Below, piece by piece: positions 15,601 to 28,904 of a DNA stretch of 64,000 nt. This DNA comes from Theobroma cacao. Its lineage: Eukaryota > Streptophyta > Magnoliopsida > Malvales > Malvaceae. Location: the NCBI RefSeq assembly GCF_000208745.1, contig NC_030850.1:2093722-2157721 (forward strand), in the 5' to 3' direction. The notes below the pieces were generated by a model that worked only from the letters and a program-made list of their open reading frames with translations, made no database searches and was not told the origin of the DNA. Made by a program: the position numbers and the translations under genes. The first letter of the stretch is position 1; the number at the start of each line of letters is the position of its first letter.

Positions 15601-18600
15601 TAAATGGAAAATTAATTTCAGAGAAAGGCAAATGCCTTAATAATTAGTTATTCCTTTCTGTTCTGCTTAAAACACTCACCAAGAGTTTGTCTGTGCATCA
15701 AAGTATTGAAGCAAAGCCTTTGAGGTGCATATAACTCTGGCTTTAGTGGATAGAATTTGTAAAGTAAGTTGAGTACCATTGATGCAACCATGAAGGAGAG
15801 GAAACCTGTCATTTGTATCAGAAAGTTCGTGGACAACAGTAAAAGCAACTTTGTCAATAGTAATATCAATGCAGGGCGGATTTCGACTTTCCCAATAACT
15901 CTCTCCACCTTCATGAGCACTTTGATTCACCTCGGTTCCAGAAGAGTTCAAAGGGTATGTACTGTATGTCACAACATCTTGAGCAACCGACATATCACTA
16001 AACACTTTGAACTTGAATGGATTTCCAGGCTTCCTGACAAACACTGGAACCGTATCACTGAAAGCAACAGCACATCCATTCTTCTTGTTCACCAGGTAAA
16101 AAGTATTTCTAAGCCCTTGATTGTAAGGCTCCCAGTCAATGTCACCGTCATAAGTCTCTCGTTTACAAGAAAGAATACTCCAAAGTGCCCAAGAATTATT
16201 AGTGGTGCTGGAAAGTTCAACAAAACCTGATCCTGGATAAGAGTTTAATCGCAATGGCTCCCCTGAGTTGTTCTTAGCATGCAATGATACTAAGGAGAAC
16301 AACAAAGCTGACGAGTTCCATTTTTGTTTTTGGTACTTGACCTGTACATATTACGGCAGTAGTATATATAATCATTAAGGCATTAGAACGACTTGACAAA
16401 ACAAATAAAAACCTATTCAAAGGGGGTATGAGGAATGAGTTGTTAACCTGCATATTCATGTAATAATTCATAAGATCAGGCATCTTCCTTCTCTATATAT
16501 ACCAAATAGCAGTAACCAAATTTCTCAGCAGTGTAAATATAACAATTCACACATACGAACAAAATAGCAGTATGAACAGGGTCAACAAATAAGCAAAATA
16601 AAACAAAAATATAGTAATAAAATTGACGGGGCACTGCATCGGCTGGCTCAAAAAGCATTATACTTCAAGAGAATTAGAAAAATTAGCGATCTTAATTTCT
16701 TAAAACTTAAGGATTTAGGGAAAAGCAACCTGAATTTTGCACCAGCATGTACAAATCTAGGTTTTCTCATATAAAATACATGCAAACAACCTTTTTTTTC
16801 CTTTTAAGAAGCTCGCATTAACAATGCCAGTTTATGGGAAATATACCCTGAAAAGAGCCCTTTCTCCAACAAGGGAATAATGAACTGCACCTCCTATAGA
16901 GTACTGATTTTCTCCACCTTCAACCATGAAGTACAGATGCTGGTGTACGTCTTGAATAGCAACAATTGCTCCTGGGCATATCATGAGTAATGTTCAGTAC
17001 AGGTTCATCAAAACTTGCAAACAACAGACAAAAATCATTGGAAAATAAAATACCATCAGGAATCCTCGCCTCAAAGTTATTGTCATCTTGTTGGTTATAT
17101 GGCCAATTCCTTTGCACAAATTCACCACTCGATCCTTTGCCAGATAAACCAGAGAAGGACGAGACCATGGACAGAATCATCTGATGTTGCAAAGTAAGTT
17201 AGATCCAGCGACATGAGCCTTCACAGTTATAGTCAGAAACAAGGTATGCATATGCTATAATGATGGTATCTTAGAAAGTCATCAGGTCATAAAAATTAAG
17301 GAAGAAATGGGAAAAGATAAAGAGTTTCTTACTTGTAGTTCTGACAACGAAATTGTCATATCAAAACCTGAAACAGAACCACTGCCAACCCAAACCTGTT
17401 TTGGGTCCAAAGGACTAACTTCGGCCTTCTCAACTAATAAAGAAGCAGTAAGATGGTTCAAGATATAGTCCTGATGACGCAAGCAAAAGGCCCCCGGGGA
17501 AACAGGACCTCTTGAGCAACCGTCATCAACCAGACAACTCCCATCTTCATGCTGAAAGGCTAAAGCAGATTCTCTAGATATAGGATGAGATGATAATTCA
17601 TTTGATTGGGCAGAAGAGAAATGAAGAATTTGGATTTCATCTTCTGCACTTTGTTGAATGACTTGAGAAAAGATTGATAACCGAGAAAGCTTAAACATAA
17701 ACTTCCTTCGCATATTTGCCATATCAAGATTCAGACTAAGATCAAGCTCCAACAAAAATTCCTGAATATGATCTGCATAGGTGGACTAACTATTGAAAGC
17801 AATATGGATAATCAAAACATCCAACTAAAGAAGGGATATACTTACTTGATTCACTTTCGACAAGAACAAGAGAAAATTGAGAAAGATCCAAATTAAAAGC
17901 TTCTGGCAGTTGCCGTTTGCCTTGCTGAGATGTAAGGGGCATCTCTTGGGCATGCCCACCAACAGGATGATTATCATCACGTTCAGCTCTTTGCATGTGC
18001 TTGGCAGTTGATTGCACGATACATATTACATTTTTTAAGCAATGTATGTAGGAAGCAAAACACTGCACAAACATTGCCAAAGCTGTTGTTTCAAGGCAAA
18101 GAAAACCTCCCTGCCCATCATGCGTCATTCATCACAGGTTAAGATTATAAAATAGATGAAAATAGTATTTTATAACTTGATTGAACCAAATAAAATTTTC
18201 AATGGATTAAATGTACATTTCAAAACATCAGGTGGCTAAATCATGCCTTATCCCTCACATTTAATTATTCCAAAAGCATAGTGAAAAAAAAATGGTTCCA
18301 ACATATATTGTCTGAGCAAGTGAAAAATAAAAGAAACATAAATGATCTACAATATTTGCACCTGGATTCCCCAAGCAATTGTCTGGAATTCTGCCCCAAC
18401 ATAAAGTGATGACAGAAGCTTATTGAATTTTTGTGCACCAATCAGAATATTTTTCACCGAACACCTTGTCATAAAAACCTCAGCCACTACCACAGTTATG
18501 AATATCCGATGGCTTGAAGATGGCACTTGGATATTCGAAGTAAAGCCCAACTTCTGAAGAAAATCAGGAGACTGAAAACTTGGCTCCTGTTCACTGCTAA

Positions 18601-21600
18601 AAGAGGTATCTACCACCGCATATGATGCATTAGCCTCAGAAGTAGAAGCATCTAGCCTCTCGTTCACACTAGTTGAAGATGAGGAAATCTGAGGTAGACT
18701 CCACAACAAAGTTAATAGGCAATGAGAAAGAGATACCTCATATAAGCAATTGTCTGCACAAAGCACAAACTCTCTAAATGCAGGGCGATTAACACTTTTT
18801 CTTATGTAGTCCTGGTATCTGACGATCACAGATTGAATTCCTGATAAATCAATGAGTAATTCCAATTTCCTTTCCTCACACAAAATGTCAAAACATATTT
18901 GATGGAATGAAATCCAAATACCACAATCAGATAAGTAATTGGCAGCTGGATTGTTACTACTACCAGCGTCAAGACCTATCTTCGAACTCCTTTCTTTACT
19001 GCATATCCCAGAATTACAAAGAAAGATATCCACTGACTTGAGTTTAAAGATGCCATTAATTAAAAACAGCGTGTTATTATAAATCAAGGGTGTTGCCTTT
19101 GTATTAAGCTCTTCATCCTCAGTAACCCCAGAAACCATATCTTGTCTCCTAAACATATGGACGGATTTGTTACCAGGAAAGCTAAAGTTGTGAAAAGGAT
19201 GTGATAAATCAGAAAATAAACCAGTAAGAACCTGGAACAAATAACATTTAATTATCATTAACTTGTATAAGGTCAAGTAAGCATGTAAATGAATCAAAAA
19301 GGAATCAGAGGGTATTAACTTGAATCGTAAGGAAAAGAGACAATGAAAGCAGACAGAAGCAACTAAAAAACTATTTCAAGTGCATCTAGAAAGCAGACAG
19401 AAGCAACTAAAAAACTATTTCGAGTGCATCTAATGAGTAGTTAAGATAACTAATGCTGCAATGGTTATAATTTCAGTAGTAATAATGATCCTGCATTTTG
19501 ATTAAAAACAGCAAAATTATCATAATCACATAAGAAATTAATGCATGCTCAGAAATAATAAGACGGTCAAAGCCAATTAGACAACAAGAGTTGAAAGGAA
19601 ATCACCTGAATGCGAGCATACAACTCATCAAAAAATAATAATATAGTAAATCCCATGGCCAGCCCATAAAAAGCCGTTGAAAAAGCAATAGAGGTTGCAC
19701 TAAACGAATGTACACACTCCCTGTGACAGATACATATTCTTGGTCATCAAAAACTTCTAAACAAAGTGAGGACCATGATCTATAATAGAATTAAAGAATT
19801 GCATAACATACAAATAATTAAATTGGTGGCGTTAAGAGACGGATAACAGAAAGAAGACAGGAAACACAATTCACAAACATTATATATATGGGGAGAGACA
19901 GAGAGAAAGAAGGACGGGCAGAAATAAATCATTAGTCAAGTACATGTCATGTCAGTTAAGAATCACAAGGCTTTTATAAATCTATTTGTTTAAAGCAAGA
20001 GATAAAGATCACTCAATTGGAAGCATATTCCACTAACTTGCCACAGTTCAAAAACACAATGTCAAATTTTCAATTAAGAGAAACGAATCCAATACATCTC
20101 AGCGCATAAAACGTTATTCCAGTAATTAAAATTTTTACGGAAAAGAAATTATGAATCATTCAGTAGATAAATAAAATAAGCACCATTTAATCATTTACAT
20201 TAAAGTTGAATAAGAAAACAGTATCTTATTATATTTATTAACAATGTTTCATAAGAGACTACCAAAATGCCGCATAAGAGTTCGACTCAGCTGAATATAC
20301 ACTCTAGAAAAAGTGAAGGTAACTTCAAAATCTACACAATGCTTTGATAACATCAAACAATTAACAAATATGATTGCAAGCTCAATTAGAACCAAATTAA
20401 AAATTATATTCAATAAAAGAAATGAAAAGCAGGTTGCACTAACTAACCATTAAATCTTACTGAGTTTAGGCAGAGCAACCAACCATAAATTAACTTTTCA
20501 ATATTTGTATAAAAAAACAAAAGGCTCAAATCCCTACCTGAAGGATGAAAACTGAAATGTTAAGGGATCCAGTACGAATATTTGATTTTTCTGTTTTTCT
20601 ACCATGTCCTCAAAGTAAGCCTGCAAGCCATTGAGTCTCAGATAGAAACGAAGAGAATTCCCATCCTTCGATGCATACTTTGTATTTTCCAGTTTCGGAA
20701 TATCAAGTATCTTAAGCTCCTGCAACCTGAGGCACTCAGGATCTTCATCATCCTGTTCTGCGCAGGTGTGTATTGGTGCCAAATCAGACTTTGAAGTTGG
20801 CCAAACAACAACTTCAATGTCACAGATATCAAATCCAAGGTGAAAATCGTTCCCACTAACTACATGGCTGTTCACACCTACATTAACATTCCTTGCTCCA
20901 ATCTTCCTTGATGACAATTGGACGTGAGGACCAGCTACAAGCACTCCTATTTGAATGCCTTTCCCAGTAAGCATTCTAAGAAGGCACATCTTTGTTTTAC
21001 TAGAATAGCACTCATATTTTTTTTCCCAACTAACATCTGGTTGATGCTCAGTACTTCGAGGAGAATACGAAAGATCCCTGGCCCTCCCATTTCCCTGAGT
21101 CCAGTTTAGCGCATGTTGTATCTGCCTAAGAAGCATAACCACTGACAGTATTGACAAATATCCCAAAACTATGTTGAACTTTCCCACCGTCAAATTGCAT
21201 TTCCAAAGCCCGGAACCCAGTTTTTTGAGATCTGGATGTCTCAGAAAGCTTTTCATCTCAAAAAGAAGGCGTGGATTTTCAGGACACTTGATTTCACTTT
21301 CTTCAAATTGCTTGCAAGCTCTTCTCCAATTCAAGCACATTTCTCCTATAAAACTTTCTAGACATGGGTCACAACCACCATCTGCATGACTGCAAGCACT
21401 GGTTTTATTACTTTCTGAAAGGAGAAAGATTTTTGCAGGCTCACCATGCAAAATATTTTTCAAATTCTTAACTCTCTCTTTTGCTCCTCCAACAGAACTG
21501 ATGAAATACTTGACTTTCAGTTTTCCACAGGAGAAAGACAATGTCTGTTCAAAGATGTCTTCTATGTACATTAGTAACAACACTTTAATAGAGAAACGGA

Positions 21601-23701
21601 ATGAAAAAACATCCGAATATGAGATCCCAATATGTGATTCCACTTTTTCACTAACAGTTTGAACTCCACTCATTGAGGAAAGGGTAATGTAAATTTTTCC
21701 AACACTTAAAATGAAGCGGAGGCGTGAATATGAACACTCAGAAACATTTCCCAGGTGTCCAACAAACTGTTCATCTTGAGTTGAAGATTTCCTGAGATAG
21801 AAAAGGCATGCTGTTGACTGGAAAATTCTGTGCATAACTTTCCAAACAAAGGTTTTGAAACAGGAATTAACAAAGAGTTCTCTGTAATTATCTTCAGAAT
21901 GTTGATCACTTGACACAGCTTTAATTCGAGCTATAGTTCGAGCCTGCGCAATAGCTTCAGCAGGTAGCTCTTTCTCAATGTCAGATATCACCTCCCAATA
22001 GTGCTTAGCTGAAGTCAAAATTACCTTGTCTCTTGGCATCTTAATATCAGATCTTTCCAACAAGTGATCAGCACGATATCGAATTAGAGACAACAAATAT
22101 TCGTAATGGTTAACATAATGTAGCCACAGAATAGTAAGACCAACTAATTTATACCATGACAATTTGGGAGCCAAAATCACATGGCCAATTTTGATTGCTG
22201 CTAGTCTCCATAGATGCCGACCATTTCTGACCCGCTTGGATTCTTTTGAGAACACTTTACTAAGTTCCATGAAAACAGGAAAATCAACTGGAGAAAATAA
22301 GAAACTTAACTCTGGAATTCGAAGAGTGAATTCTACAAGTTTGAAATCGTATAATTTGATGCAAGCAGACAGTGTCCCGGAGGAACAAATATGGTTAATT
22401 TGATTGCTTTCCTTATACCCTACCTTAAAGCAACTACAATTGATAACCAAAGATCCCTCCTTCAGAGGTAGAAAGAGTACATTAGCAAGCCCTCTGCAAA
22501 GACACCCATGAACAAAATGTAGAGATTCTGCATTGAACTCCTCTAATTCCAACAAATATGCAAAGGATTCATTTAAGGTAGGGACTTGTACTTGCAAATT
22601 AATGCTAAGTATCTGTAGACGGCAATGTTGAAGAATGAGATTCAAAAAAGAAGACTTAACCCGATTTCTCCGACAATTAGTAGCCAAGATTGCTTCCAGA
22701 ATATCATGCAGAGCACTACCCTGGTCAGGAAGAAAGCCAAAGTCATTTTGGCCATGTTTTCCAAATCAAGTAGTAAAAGTATTGGCACACCTAAATGATG
22801 AGCTAAGGAAAAGAATCTTCTAATTCAATGAGATTCAGTGATACAATAATACATCATCCCAGTTGAGCACAAAGAGGCATAGAGATGCTTAAACTATCAC
22901 TTTTAAAAGTAACTATGCAGTAAGGAAAAAATTTCAGGAAACCATTTGTAATTGAAATAACGGCACCTAATAATAAGTTCATTCTTAATTGAATTCAATA
23001 CCAACAAGACATTAACAATGCTACTTACTCCACCACGTTTAGCCCAACTATTAACACTCCCTGAGATGGAATTTATGGCTATTACCAATTCGTTGATGAG
23101 TTTAATAATCCATAAAAGTAAAACACCAAAGTTTGACCACTAAATCATTGTCATGTCTGGTGCAACTTAGAAACATGATTTAGCTCCAAGCAATTAAAAT
23201 TTATATAAAATAACGCCAGAAAAGGGTAAAAAAGAACCTCCGGATCGATCATGAATAAATCCTTCTTCAAACTCTCGAACGCCGCATAACTCGATTTCCG
23301 CACCTTTCTAGTACCTTCCTTTTCCATTTCCCTTCAACAAAAGAAATTACATAGTTTTTTAAAAAAAAACCAATAAACAAAGAAAAAGTGAAACCGAGTG
23401 ACGTGGCTTACTTATACGATAATGTAACTTTGATTCCACGAGCTTCGAAAGTGAAGGCGGTTGCAGACCAATTAGAGAATCGAACGACGAACTCTTCGAT
23501 AACAAATTCCTTGAAAATGAAGCGGGGAGAAGATGAACCGTCGACCAGCTCGCGGTTGAGAGCTGACGTGTCGAGACGGAGGTTTTGGGCGGTTGCGATG
23601 GAACTGATGAGCCCTAACTGGAGGTCCAGCTCGGGATCTTGTTCCAGCCATGGACGAAGCAGAGACGATAGTCTCCTTTTAACGAAGTTGTTGAAAAACA
23701 T
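623..23701 (-). CDS. VPS13X: Giant VPS13-type bridge-like lipid transfer protein (plant DUF1162 type), 36 exons
   Basis: VPS13 proteins are rod-shaped lipid channels at membrane contact sites. The N-terminus (MFFNNFVKRRLSSLLRPWL, from ATG at 23701) is a chorein domain over about residues 1-130. The region starting near residue 1880 (PGPFVVVDVSRKSEDGLSI) matches the VAB/DUF1162 part. The end (INLDKVRTWKPFYKL, and AMLDTMYRQEYLRVRVVDD) matches VPS13 C-terminal sequence. Exons, high to low: 23701-23412, 23331-23238, 22720-20538, 19720-19606, 19231-18362, 18110-17846, 17772-17333, 17180-17054, 16971-16847, 16341-15680, 15567-15468, 15375-15259, 14762-14668, 14335-14184, 11924-11869, 11753-11540, 10237-9818, 9744-9467, 9313-9228, 9137-9063, 8931-8673, 8577-8170, 8057-7961, 6242-5926, 5246-5130, 5017-4850, 4657-4529, 4448-4359, 4218-4112, 4036-3888, 3395-3313, 3226-3131, 2988-2866, 2488-2405, 2127-1984, 955-623. 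The total is 9468 nt, or 3155 residues, with frame kept at every GT/AG junction. The subtype name X (Arabidopsis At3g50380 group) is from memory and less sure than the family. Confidence 0.9.
1330..1645. repeat. Foldback (long-TIR) element, family copy 1, in the last intron of the VPS13-type gene
   Basis: The left arm (about 1350-1465) and the right arm (about 1515-1640) are imperfect inverted copies of each other. For example, tatttttattttaaatcaaa on the left pairs with the reverse complement of ttaactgaaaataaaaatat on the right. The arms share a core with elements at 24129-24562 and 29960-30455. There is no coding capacity, so this is a non-autonomous MITE-like repeat. Boundaries are approximate and I could not define a target-site duplication. 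Confidence 0.6.
12961..12982. repeat. (CT)n microsatellite in intron 14 of the VPS13-type gene
   Basis: An uninterrupted CT dinucleotide run of about 11 units lies in the 2.26-kb intron between exons 14 and 15. It is a likely length polymorphism. Confidence 0.9.
13260..13992. mobile_element. 733-bp non-autonomous terminal-inverted-repeat element inside intron 14 of the VPS13-type gene
   Basis: The left end reads ctatgaagcactgacatgg. The reverse complement of the right end reads ctatgaagcaccgacacg. These form a terminal inverted repeat of about 15-20 bases with few mismatches. The flanks agtcagcag (left) and gttcagtag (right) match at 6 of 9 positions, compatible with a diverged 8-9 bp target-site duplication of hAT or Mutator type. 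The interior is AT-rich on the left and has a T/C-rich stretch near 13680-13765. It has no transposase-like frame. Superfamily is not decided. Confidence 0.6.
19345..19432. repeat. 44-bp tandem duplication in intron 4 of the VPS13-type gene
   Basis: Two adjacent 44-base units beginning gaaagcagacagaagcaact differ at one position (caag versus cgag). This is a recent local duplication. It lies between exon 4 (19606-19720) and exon 5 (18362-19231) and touches no splice signal I can see. Confidence 0.9.
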
Positions 23702-25581
23702 TTCTGTTTGAAGCTTGGTTACTTGAAGCGGATTAAGTTGATCTTTGTTTCTTCCATTGCACAAATAACAGAAATTTCGCGAGAAACAAACGGAGAATTC
23801 ATAAAAGAAGCTCCGAGAGAGCGGGAAAGTTCGATCACACCAGAGTGTACAAATTTGCGCACTGAGCACTAATTTGGTATTATCCTTTTCTTGTGCGTTG
23901 ACGCTCTCTTAATTTGTTCTGAAGGTGTTTATATTATTCATCTTTAAAAAAATAATAATAAATTAAACAAACACAGTATGGGCCGCTCAATGATCCCGGG
24001 TCCGGCCCACTAAAAGCTAAGAAAGCCCAATTATGGAAATATCTGTTAGCCCAAAGACAGGACAAGTAAGACCGGAATTCTCTACCAACTTCAAGAAACA
24101 AATAAAAAAACAAAAAGTGTTTTTATTGAAAGCACAATACCTAAGAAAATCTCATAATTATTTTAAAAATTTTAAATAAATTTTTTTTATTATATTCAAT
24201 AAAATCTTTATATCTTTATTTTCAACCAATTAAACTTTTATTATTAATTATTATTAATTAAAATAATACATATTATTTTTATATTACATAGAGTTAACAT
24301 GATATTGATGTGAAGTATGAAAATATCAAGATGACATGTCATTATATCATATTGGCATATCATGTTACAATTTAATATGATATACCATTATCACGTGATA
24401 TAAAGAAAACAAATGAAGTTTTAATTAATAATAGTTAGTTGATTATTAGTTATAAATATTTATTTAATTTAAAATAAAAATATAAAAACTTAATTTAATC
24501 AATAAAAAGATAAAATTTTATTTTTTTATAGTTTAAATATTATTTTAAATATTGTGTCTTAATTAAGTGAGTTGATTGTAAATTTTAGAATAGATTACAT
24601 TGCAGAAGTTTGAAGGGTAACTGAGTTGAATTAATTTTGGATATTACAAATTCAACTCACTTTATTTTAAATTAACCTTACACCTAACAAACAAATCAAA
24701 TCGATGTAAGTGTTTTATTATTTGACTCGAAACAATTTTCAAAATTAACCAAAATGTTCAAATATATTTCTAATGTAACATTCACCAAATTAAAAATGCA
24801 TATATTCAATCAATTTTAGTATTATTATCTTAAATTTAAAAATTGAAACTAACTATAAATAATCATACTTAATTAAGTAAAATGTTGAACCTAAACAGAT
24901 TATATTTTGATGTTGACTAAAAAAGAAAAGGGTAAACCTAGATTCATTCATTTATGAATTATCCAAAAAAAAATCAAATCCACGTCAGAGGAAGTGATCG
25001 AGAAGACAACAACTAAAGCTTTTGTCTGAAATTATCCATGTAGGAAAACGAACATTCACCCTAAATTCTGGGAATTATTTGCCTTAAAAATAGAGATATC
25101 CACCTAAAAGGCTTAGCCCCTAAAAATATTCTTTACCACAATCTTAGAGACACAAGACAGGATAGAGAAAGCAACCTTATAGCCTTTTAGACCAAGTCAA
25201 AACCTTTCGTAATTTTCCTATCGAATAAAACAGCCAAAAATAGTTCAATGACAGCCCTTGATAGCCGAGACAAGATCGTCATCCTGCCCTCTGAGACCGA
25301 CGTGGCATAATCCAACTGGATATACGAACTCGATCTCAAATGACAACATGGAAACAATCCCAGCGAAACATCCATCAAAACTACCCGGCAAAAAGGAAAA
25401 ACGAAATTCTTCCTTGTTTAATTTGAGCCTTTATAGTTTCTGTTTTCTTTATTCTTCCTTAGGCAACCGCATCTTCCTCCGCTTCCCTTTGGTTCCTTTT
25501 ATCCTTCATCTCTTGGTTTCCCTTGTTCTTTGGTTGACCTTTTCGTTGGATTGTTTATCACCATTGTTGTTCATTTTTTTT
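23702..25581. other. Divergent intergenic region between the VPS13-type and WD40 genes
   Basis: This 1.9-kb head-to-head spacer holds the 5' ends and promoters of both genes. Sequence near 23702-23870 continues in frame with the VPS13-type start but has no upstream ATG in that frame (the frame opens at a GTG), so the ATG at 23701 is favoured. The middle is AT-rich and contains a foldback element (24129-24562). I see no further gene. Confidence 0.6.
24129..24562. repeat. Foldback (long-TIR) element, family copy 2
   Basis: AT-rich inverted arms begin gcacaatacctaagaaaat on the left. On the right they end with sequence whose reverse complement begins acacaatatttaaaataa. The shared core (ttattttcaaccaattaaac on the left, inverted as taatttaaaataaaaatata on the right) is that of copies 1 and 3. 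The centre contains several catgtcat/atgatatg-type palindromes. No open frame is present. Boundaries are approximate. Confidence 0.55.
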
Positions 25582-27003
25582 ATGGAATCAATAAGGGGTA
25601 GAAAAAGGGGTGGTCGCATTTTCTTGGAACAAACCAGCTCTGTTGGCCAAAAGTTCGGTAGGCTAAAGAATTCAGTCTCTACGGAAGAAGATTCCGGGGA
25701 TCGAAAGAGCAACACTCCCAAAAACAGCAGCCAAGATTATTCCTCAATGGCTATCGACGGTGGCGCCTCTCCCTACAATGACTCGTCATCATCTCCTTTC
25801 AAAAAGTCCCCATGGTCATCTCACCTAGCCGGTAATTGCAATTCTTCTGCCGTTGAAGACTCCAACTTCTCTCCTAATGTGCTGATGGGGTCTTTGGTAC
25901 GAGAGGAAGGGCATATATATTCCTTGGCGGCCTCTGGGGATTTATTATATACTGGTTCTGATAGCAAGAACATCAGAGTTTGGAGGAACCAGAAGGAGTA
26001 TTCAGGGTTTAAATCGAACAGTGGATTGGTGAAAACTATAGTCATTGCTGGAGAGAAGATCTTTACGGGTCATCAAGATGGGAAGATTCGAGTTTGGAAG
26101 ATTTCGAACAAAAACGCAAGTGTTCATAAACGAGTTGGGACGCTACCAACTTTGAAAGACTATTTGAGGAACTCCCTCAAGCCTAGTAGTTATATTGAAG
26201 TGAAAAAAAATCGCAGCGCGATATGGCTCAAACATTTGGATGCTATATCTTGTCTTAGTTTGAATGAAGACAAAACGTTGCTTTACTCGGCTTCTTGGGA
26301 TAAAACCTTCAAAGTTTGGAGAGTTTCGGATTCAAAATGTTTAGAATCCATTCAATCTCATGATGATGCAGTTAATTCTGTTGTTGCAGGGTTTGATGGG
26401 CTGGTGTTTACAGGTTCAGCTGATGGAACAGTCAAGGTTTGGAGAAGAGAATTGCAAGGAAAAGGAACTAAGCACTTCTTTTCTCAGACATTGTTGAAGC
26501 AAGAATGCGCTATTACAGCATTAGCAGTGAATCCTGAAGCTACGTTTGTTTATTGTGGCTCATCGGATGGGCTGGTCAACTTTTGGGAACGTGAAAATCA
26601 TCTCTCTCACGGTGGCGTTATGAGAGGCCATAAGCTGGCTATTCTGTGCTTGGTAGCAGCTGGGAACCTTGTAATCAGTGGATCAGCTGATATGGGAATT
26701 TCCGTATGGAAAAGATCAGGCAGCGAGCATTTGTGCTTGTCAATGTTAACAGGCCATAGCGGCCCTGTCAAGTGCTTGGCAATAGAAAGAGATCATGAAT
26801 CAGCATCTGGTGAAAAGCGGTGGATTCTTTACAGTGGTAGCCTAGACAAGTCCGTGAAGATGTGGCGCATATCGGAGCGAGCACCTCCAATGATGCAAAA
26901 CCAGCACCAGCCTTATTCATCAGACAGCAAACGTGTGCCGACCTCATTGACAGTGGCTCCTAGCTTCTCTTCTCAAGGCAGAATTAGCCAGAGAAAGTAC
27001 TAA
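25582..27003 (+). CDS. Single-exon WD40-repeat protein (JINGUBANG-like), 473 residues
   Basis: WD40 propellers are scaffolds for protein complexes. An N-terminal Ser-rich linker (residues about 1-105) is followed by about seven blades to residue about 440. Blade ends seen include [73 protein letters not shown] and [12 protein letters not shown]. The intronless structure, the insertion between blades 2 and 3 ([20 protein letters not shown]) and the blade order fit the plant JINGUBANG-type group, in which one member regulates pollen germination. That role is not shown here. The start [11 protein letters not shown] is chosen because the in-frame extension upstream looks like translated leader. 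An in-frame ATG at 25348 remains possible. Confidence 0.88.
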   Translation: MESIRGRKRGGRIFLEQTSSVGQKFGRLKNSVSTEEDSGDRKSNTPKNSSQDYSSMAIDGGASPYNDSSSSPFKKSPWSSHLAGNCNSSAVEDSNFSPNVLMGSLVREEGHIYSLAASGDLLYTGSDSKNIRVWRNQKEYSGFKSNSGLVKTIVIAGEKIFTGHQDGKIRVWKISNKNASVHKRVGTLPTLKDYLRNSLKPSSYIEVKKNRSAIWLKHLDAISCLSLNEDKTLLYSASWDKTFKVWRVSDSKCLESIQSHDDAVNSVVAGFDGLVFTGSADGTVKVWRRELQGKGTKHFFSQTLLKQECAITALAVNPEATFVYCGSSDGLVNFWERENHLSHGGVMRGHKLAILCLVAAGNLVISGSADMGISVWKRSGSEHLCLSMLTGHSGPVKCLAIERDHESASGEKRWILYSGSLDKSVKMWRISERAPPMMQNQHQPYSSDSKRVPTSLTVAPSFSSQGRISQRKY

Positions 27004-28904
27004 CGAAGAGTTTCAACCCTTGTGCTGGACTCAATTTTGATTCATGACCTAAACTTTGCATGGTCATTTCAGGGAATAGACCGAGGTTGTGATATTTCAT
27101 GTGTGAGTGTGACCAGGGACTTGATTTGGATTGTGAATGCTACCATCATCTATGTATTCCTTTAGGCATTGGGGATGTTCATACCAGATTCAATTGATCC
27201 ACCAAACGTACCAAAATTGAATTCAATTTATGTATGTGCTTAGAAGCCTATCACCTGTACGATTGTTCCTGAATCTTAACAGAATTTCTTTCCTTGCGTG
27301 TCATGTCTGCTTGTTTCTTTCACCAACCAACATTGTTAGTCTTGGCTTGGAAAACTTAAGGACACGATTATCGGTTGTTTCCCCTGTTTTCAGTGTATCT
27401 TCCATGATGACCCTGACCCTAATGTTGACTTCCTTTACAATTTTGGTGTGAACAGAATATCAAGTGATGAATTTCTTCTAAACATGAAGTCATAAGAATC
27501 TTGTCATTCTCCTAAATCTTTTTCTTATTGTCTGCAAGAAAAACTCAACATTGACTCTCCATGCATGTTCTAAATTCTCCTTTGAATGTAGAAACTTTTG
27601 GATAATGCAATGGGCTCAGCATAAGCTACATAAGTCAAAGTCTTAAACAGGACAAACTAATGAAACAGTTCAAGACCCATTTGCGGATTAATGAAATGCA
27701 GATTAAGTATTTTTCTTTCTGGGTTCAACGTTGACATATGATTAAGAAAGGATCGGAACATTTTCCTTTGTAGAAGTTCGAAACCAAACAATTTTGACTT
27801 GAAATCCCAGTTTCCAAGGGTGCAGATAAAGATAAAGTAAGAACCAAGTATTAAGCCAAAGAACATGGAAAAATCAGAGCCAGTGCAGAAACTGAAGTTT
27901 ATGATTATGTTTGGAGCGGACCACCCTGGCCGGTCTCTTTGGCTGGTCAGCTGCTACAACTGTACCTTTTCTTGGTACCAAAGCACGAGAGTTAGGTGAA
28001 AGCACACCATGTGACAACCCAGTGTTTTAATTCCTTAAACAGGAAAGTTCTTGCCTTTTGGTTTGGCCTTATTCCTTAATTAATGTTTCAGCTTGTTTTG
28101 GCCTTTTGCATTGTTGAAGTATTGAAATCTCAATATAACTAACAAGATTACAATCATAAAGCAAGGAGAAGGCAGGGGTTTGGTTTTGGGTGTATGTTGA
28201 CAGGCCAATCACCTATTAAAAGCATTAATTAAATTGCAGTAGCTGACTAATCTTTCTTGGCAAGGCTTAATTTTTTAAACATTTTGGAGGAAAACTAGCT
28301 GGGAGTTTGGTTTTAGAGATAAAGTTGATGGAAAATATATTGCTATGAAACAGAGAAGCTGGTTAAAGGTATAACATAACACACAAAATTTTAGTCTGTC
28401 GCCTTCAAATCGTCATAATCATGGCCTTAAATCATAGACCTTTTAAGTTTTGAGACAATGAGATATTTGGTTAGATTGAGATCCATTAATTAATAAAGAT
28501 ATGTTGGTTGGAATAAAAGGTTTTTACGCGAAAAGAGAGATTAAAAGAATTTTAACAGATATATGATTTAAATTATGAATGGAATATTAAACGAGATGCG
28601 TAAATAAAGATAAATAATTTTTGTTTTATTTAAATATTTATAACTGAGATTATCAATTACATTAATTTTGAAAATTTGACTGCATGTCAAGAAGGAATAC
28701 TATTCATTAATTTTTATTTTTTTATTATATGTATAAATTTTGATATATATATATATATATAATATGATTATCTTTATAATTACTTTTAATCACTTTTTAT
28801 ATAAAATTCTGAATCAATGATTTTTAAATAAAATGTAAAATGAATAAAATATATATGATTTAAAATTTTAATTTAATAAAAATATATATGATTCAAATCC
28901 TGTA

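Noticed and set aside
15769..16230. 153-codon plus-strand frame
   Set aside because: It is the complement of VPS13-type exon 10 and has no independent similarity.
17761..17761. Acceptor CAG at 17762 for VPS13-type exon 7
   Set aside because: It shifts the frame. The acceptor ten bases upstream (exon start 17772) restores NHIQEFLLELD in phase.
23702..23869. In-frame 56-codon extension before the VPS13-type start
   Set aside because: It opens only at a GTG. MFFNNF at 23701 matches the start of the family.
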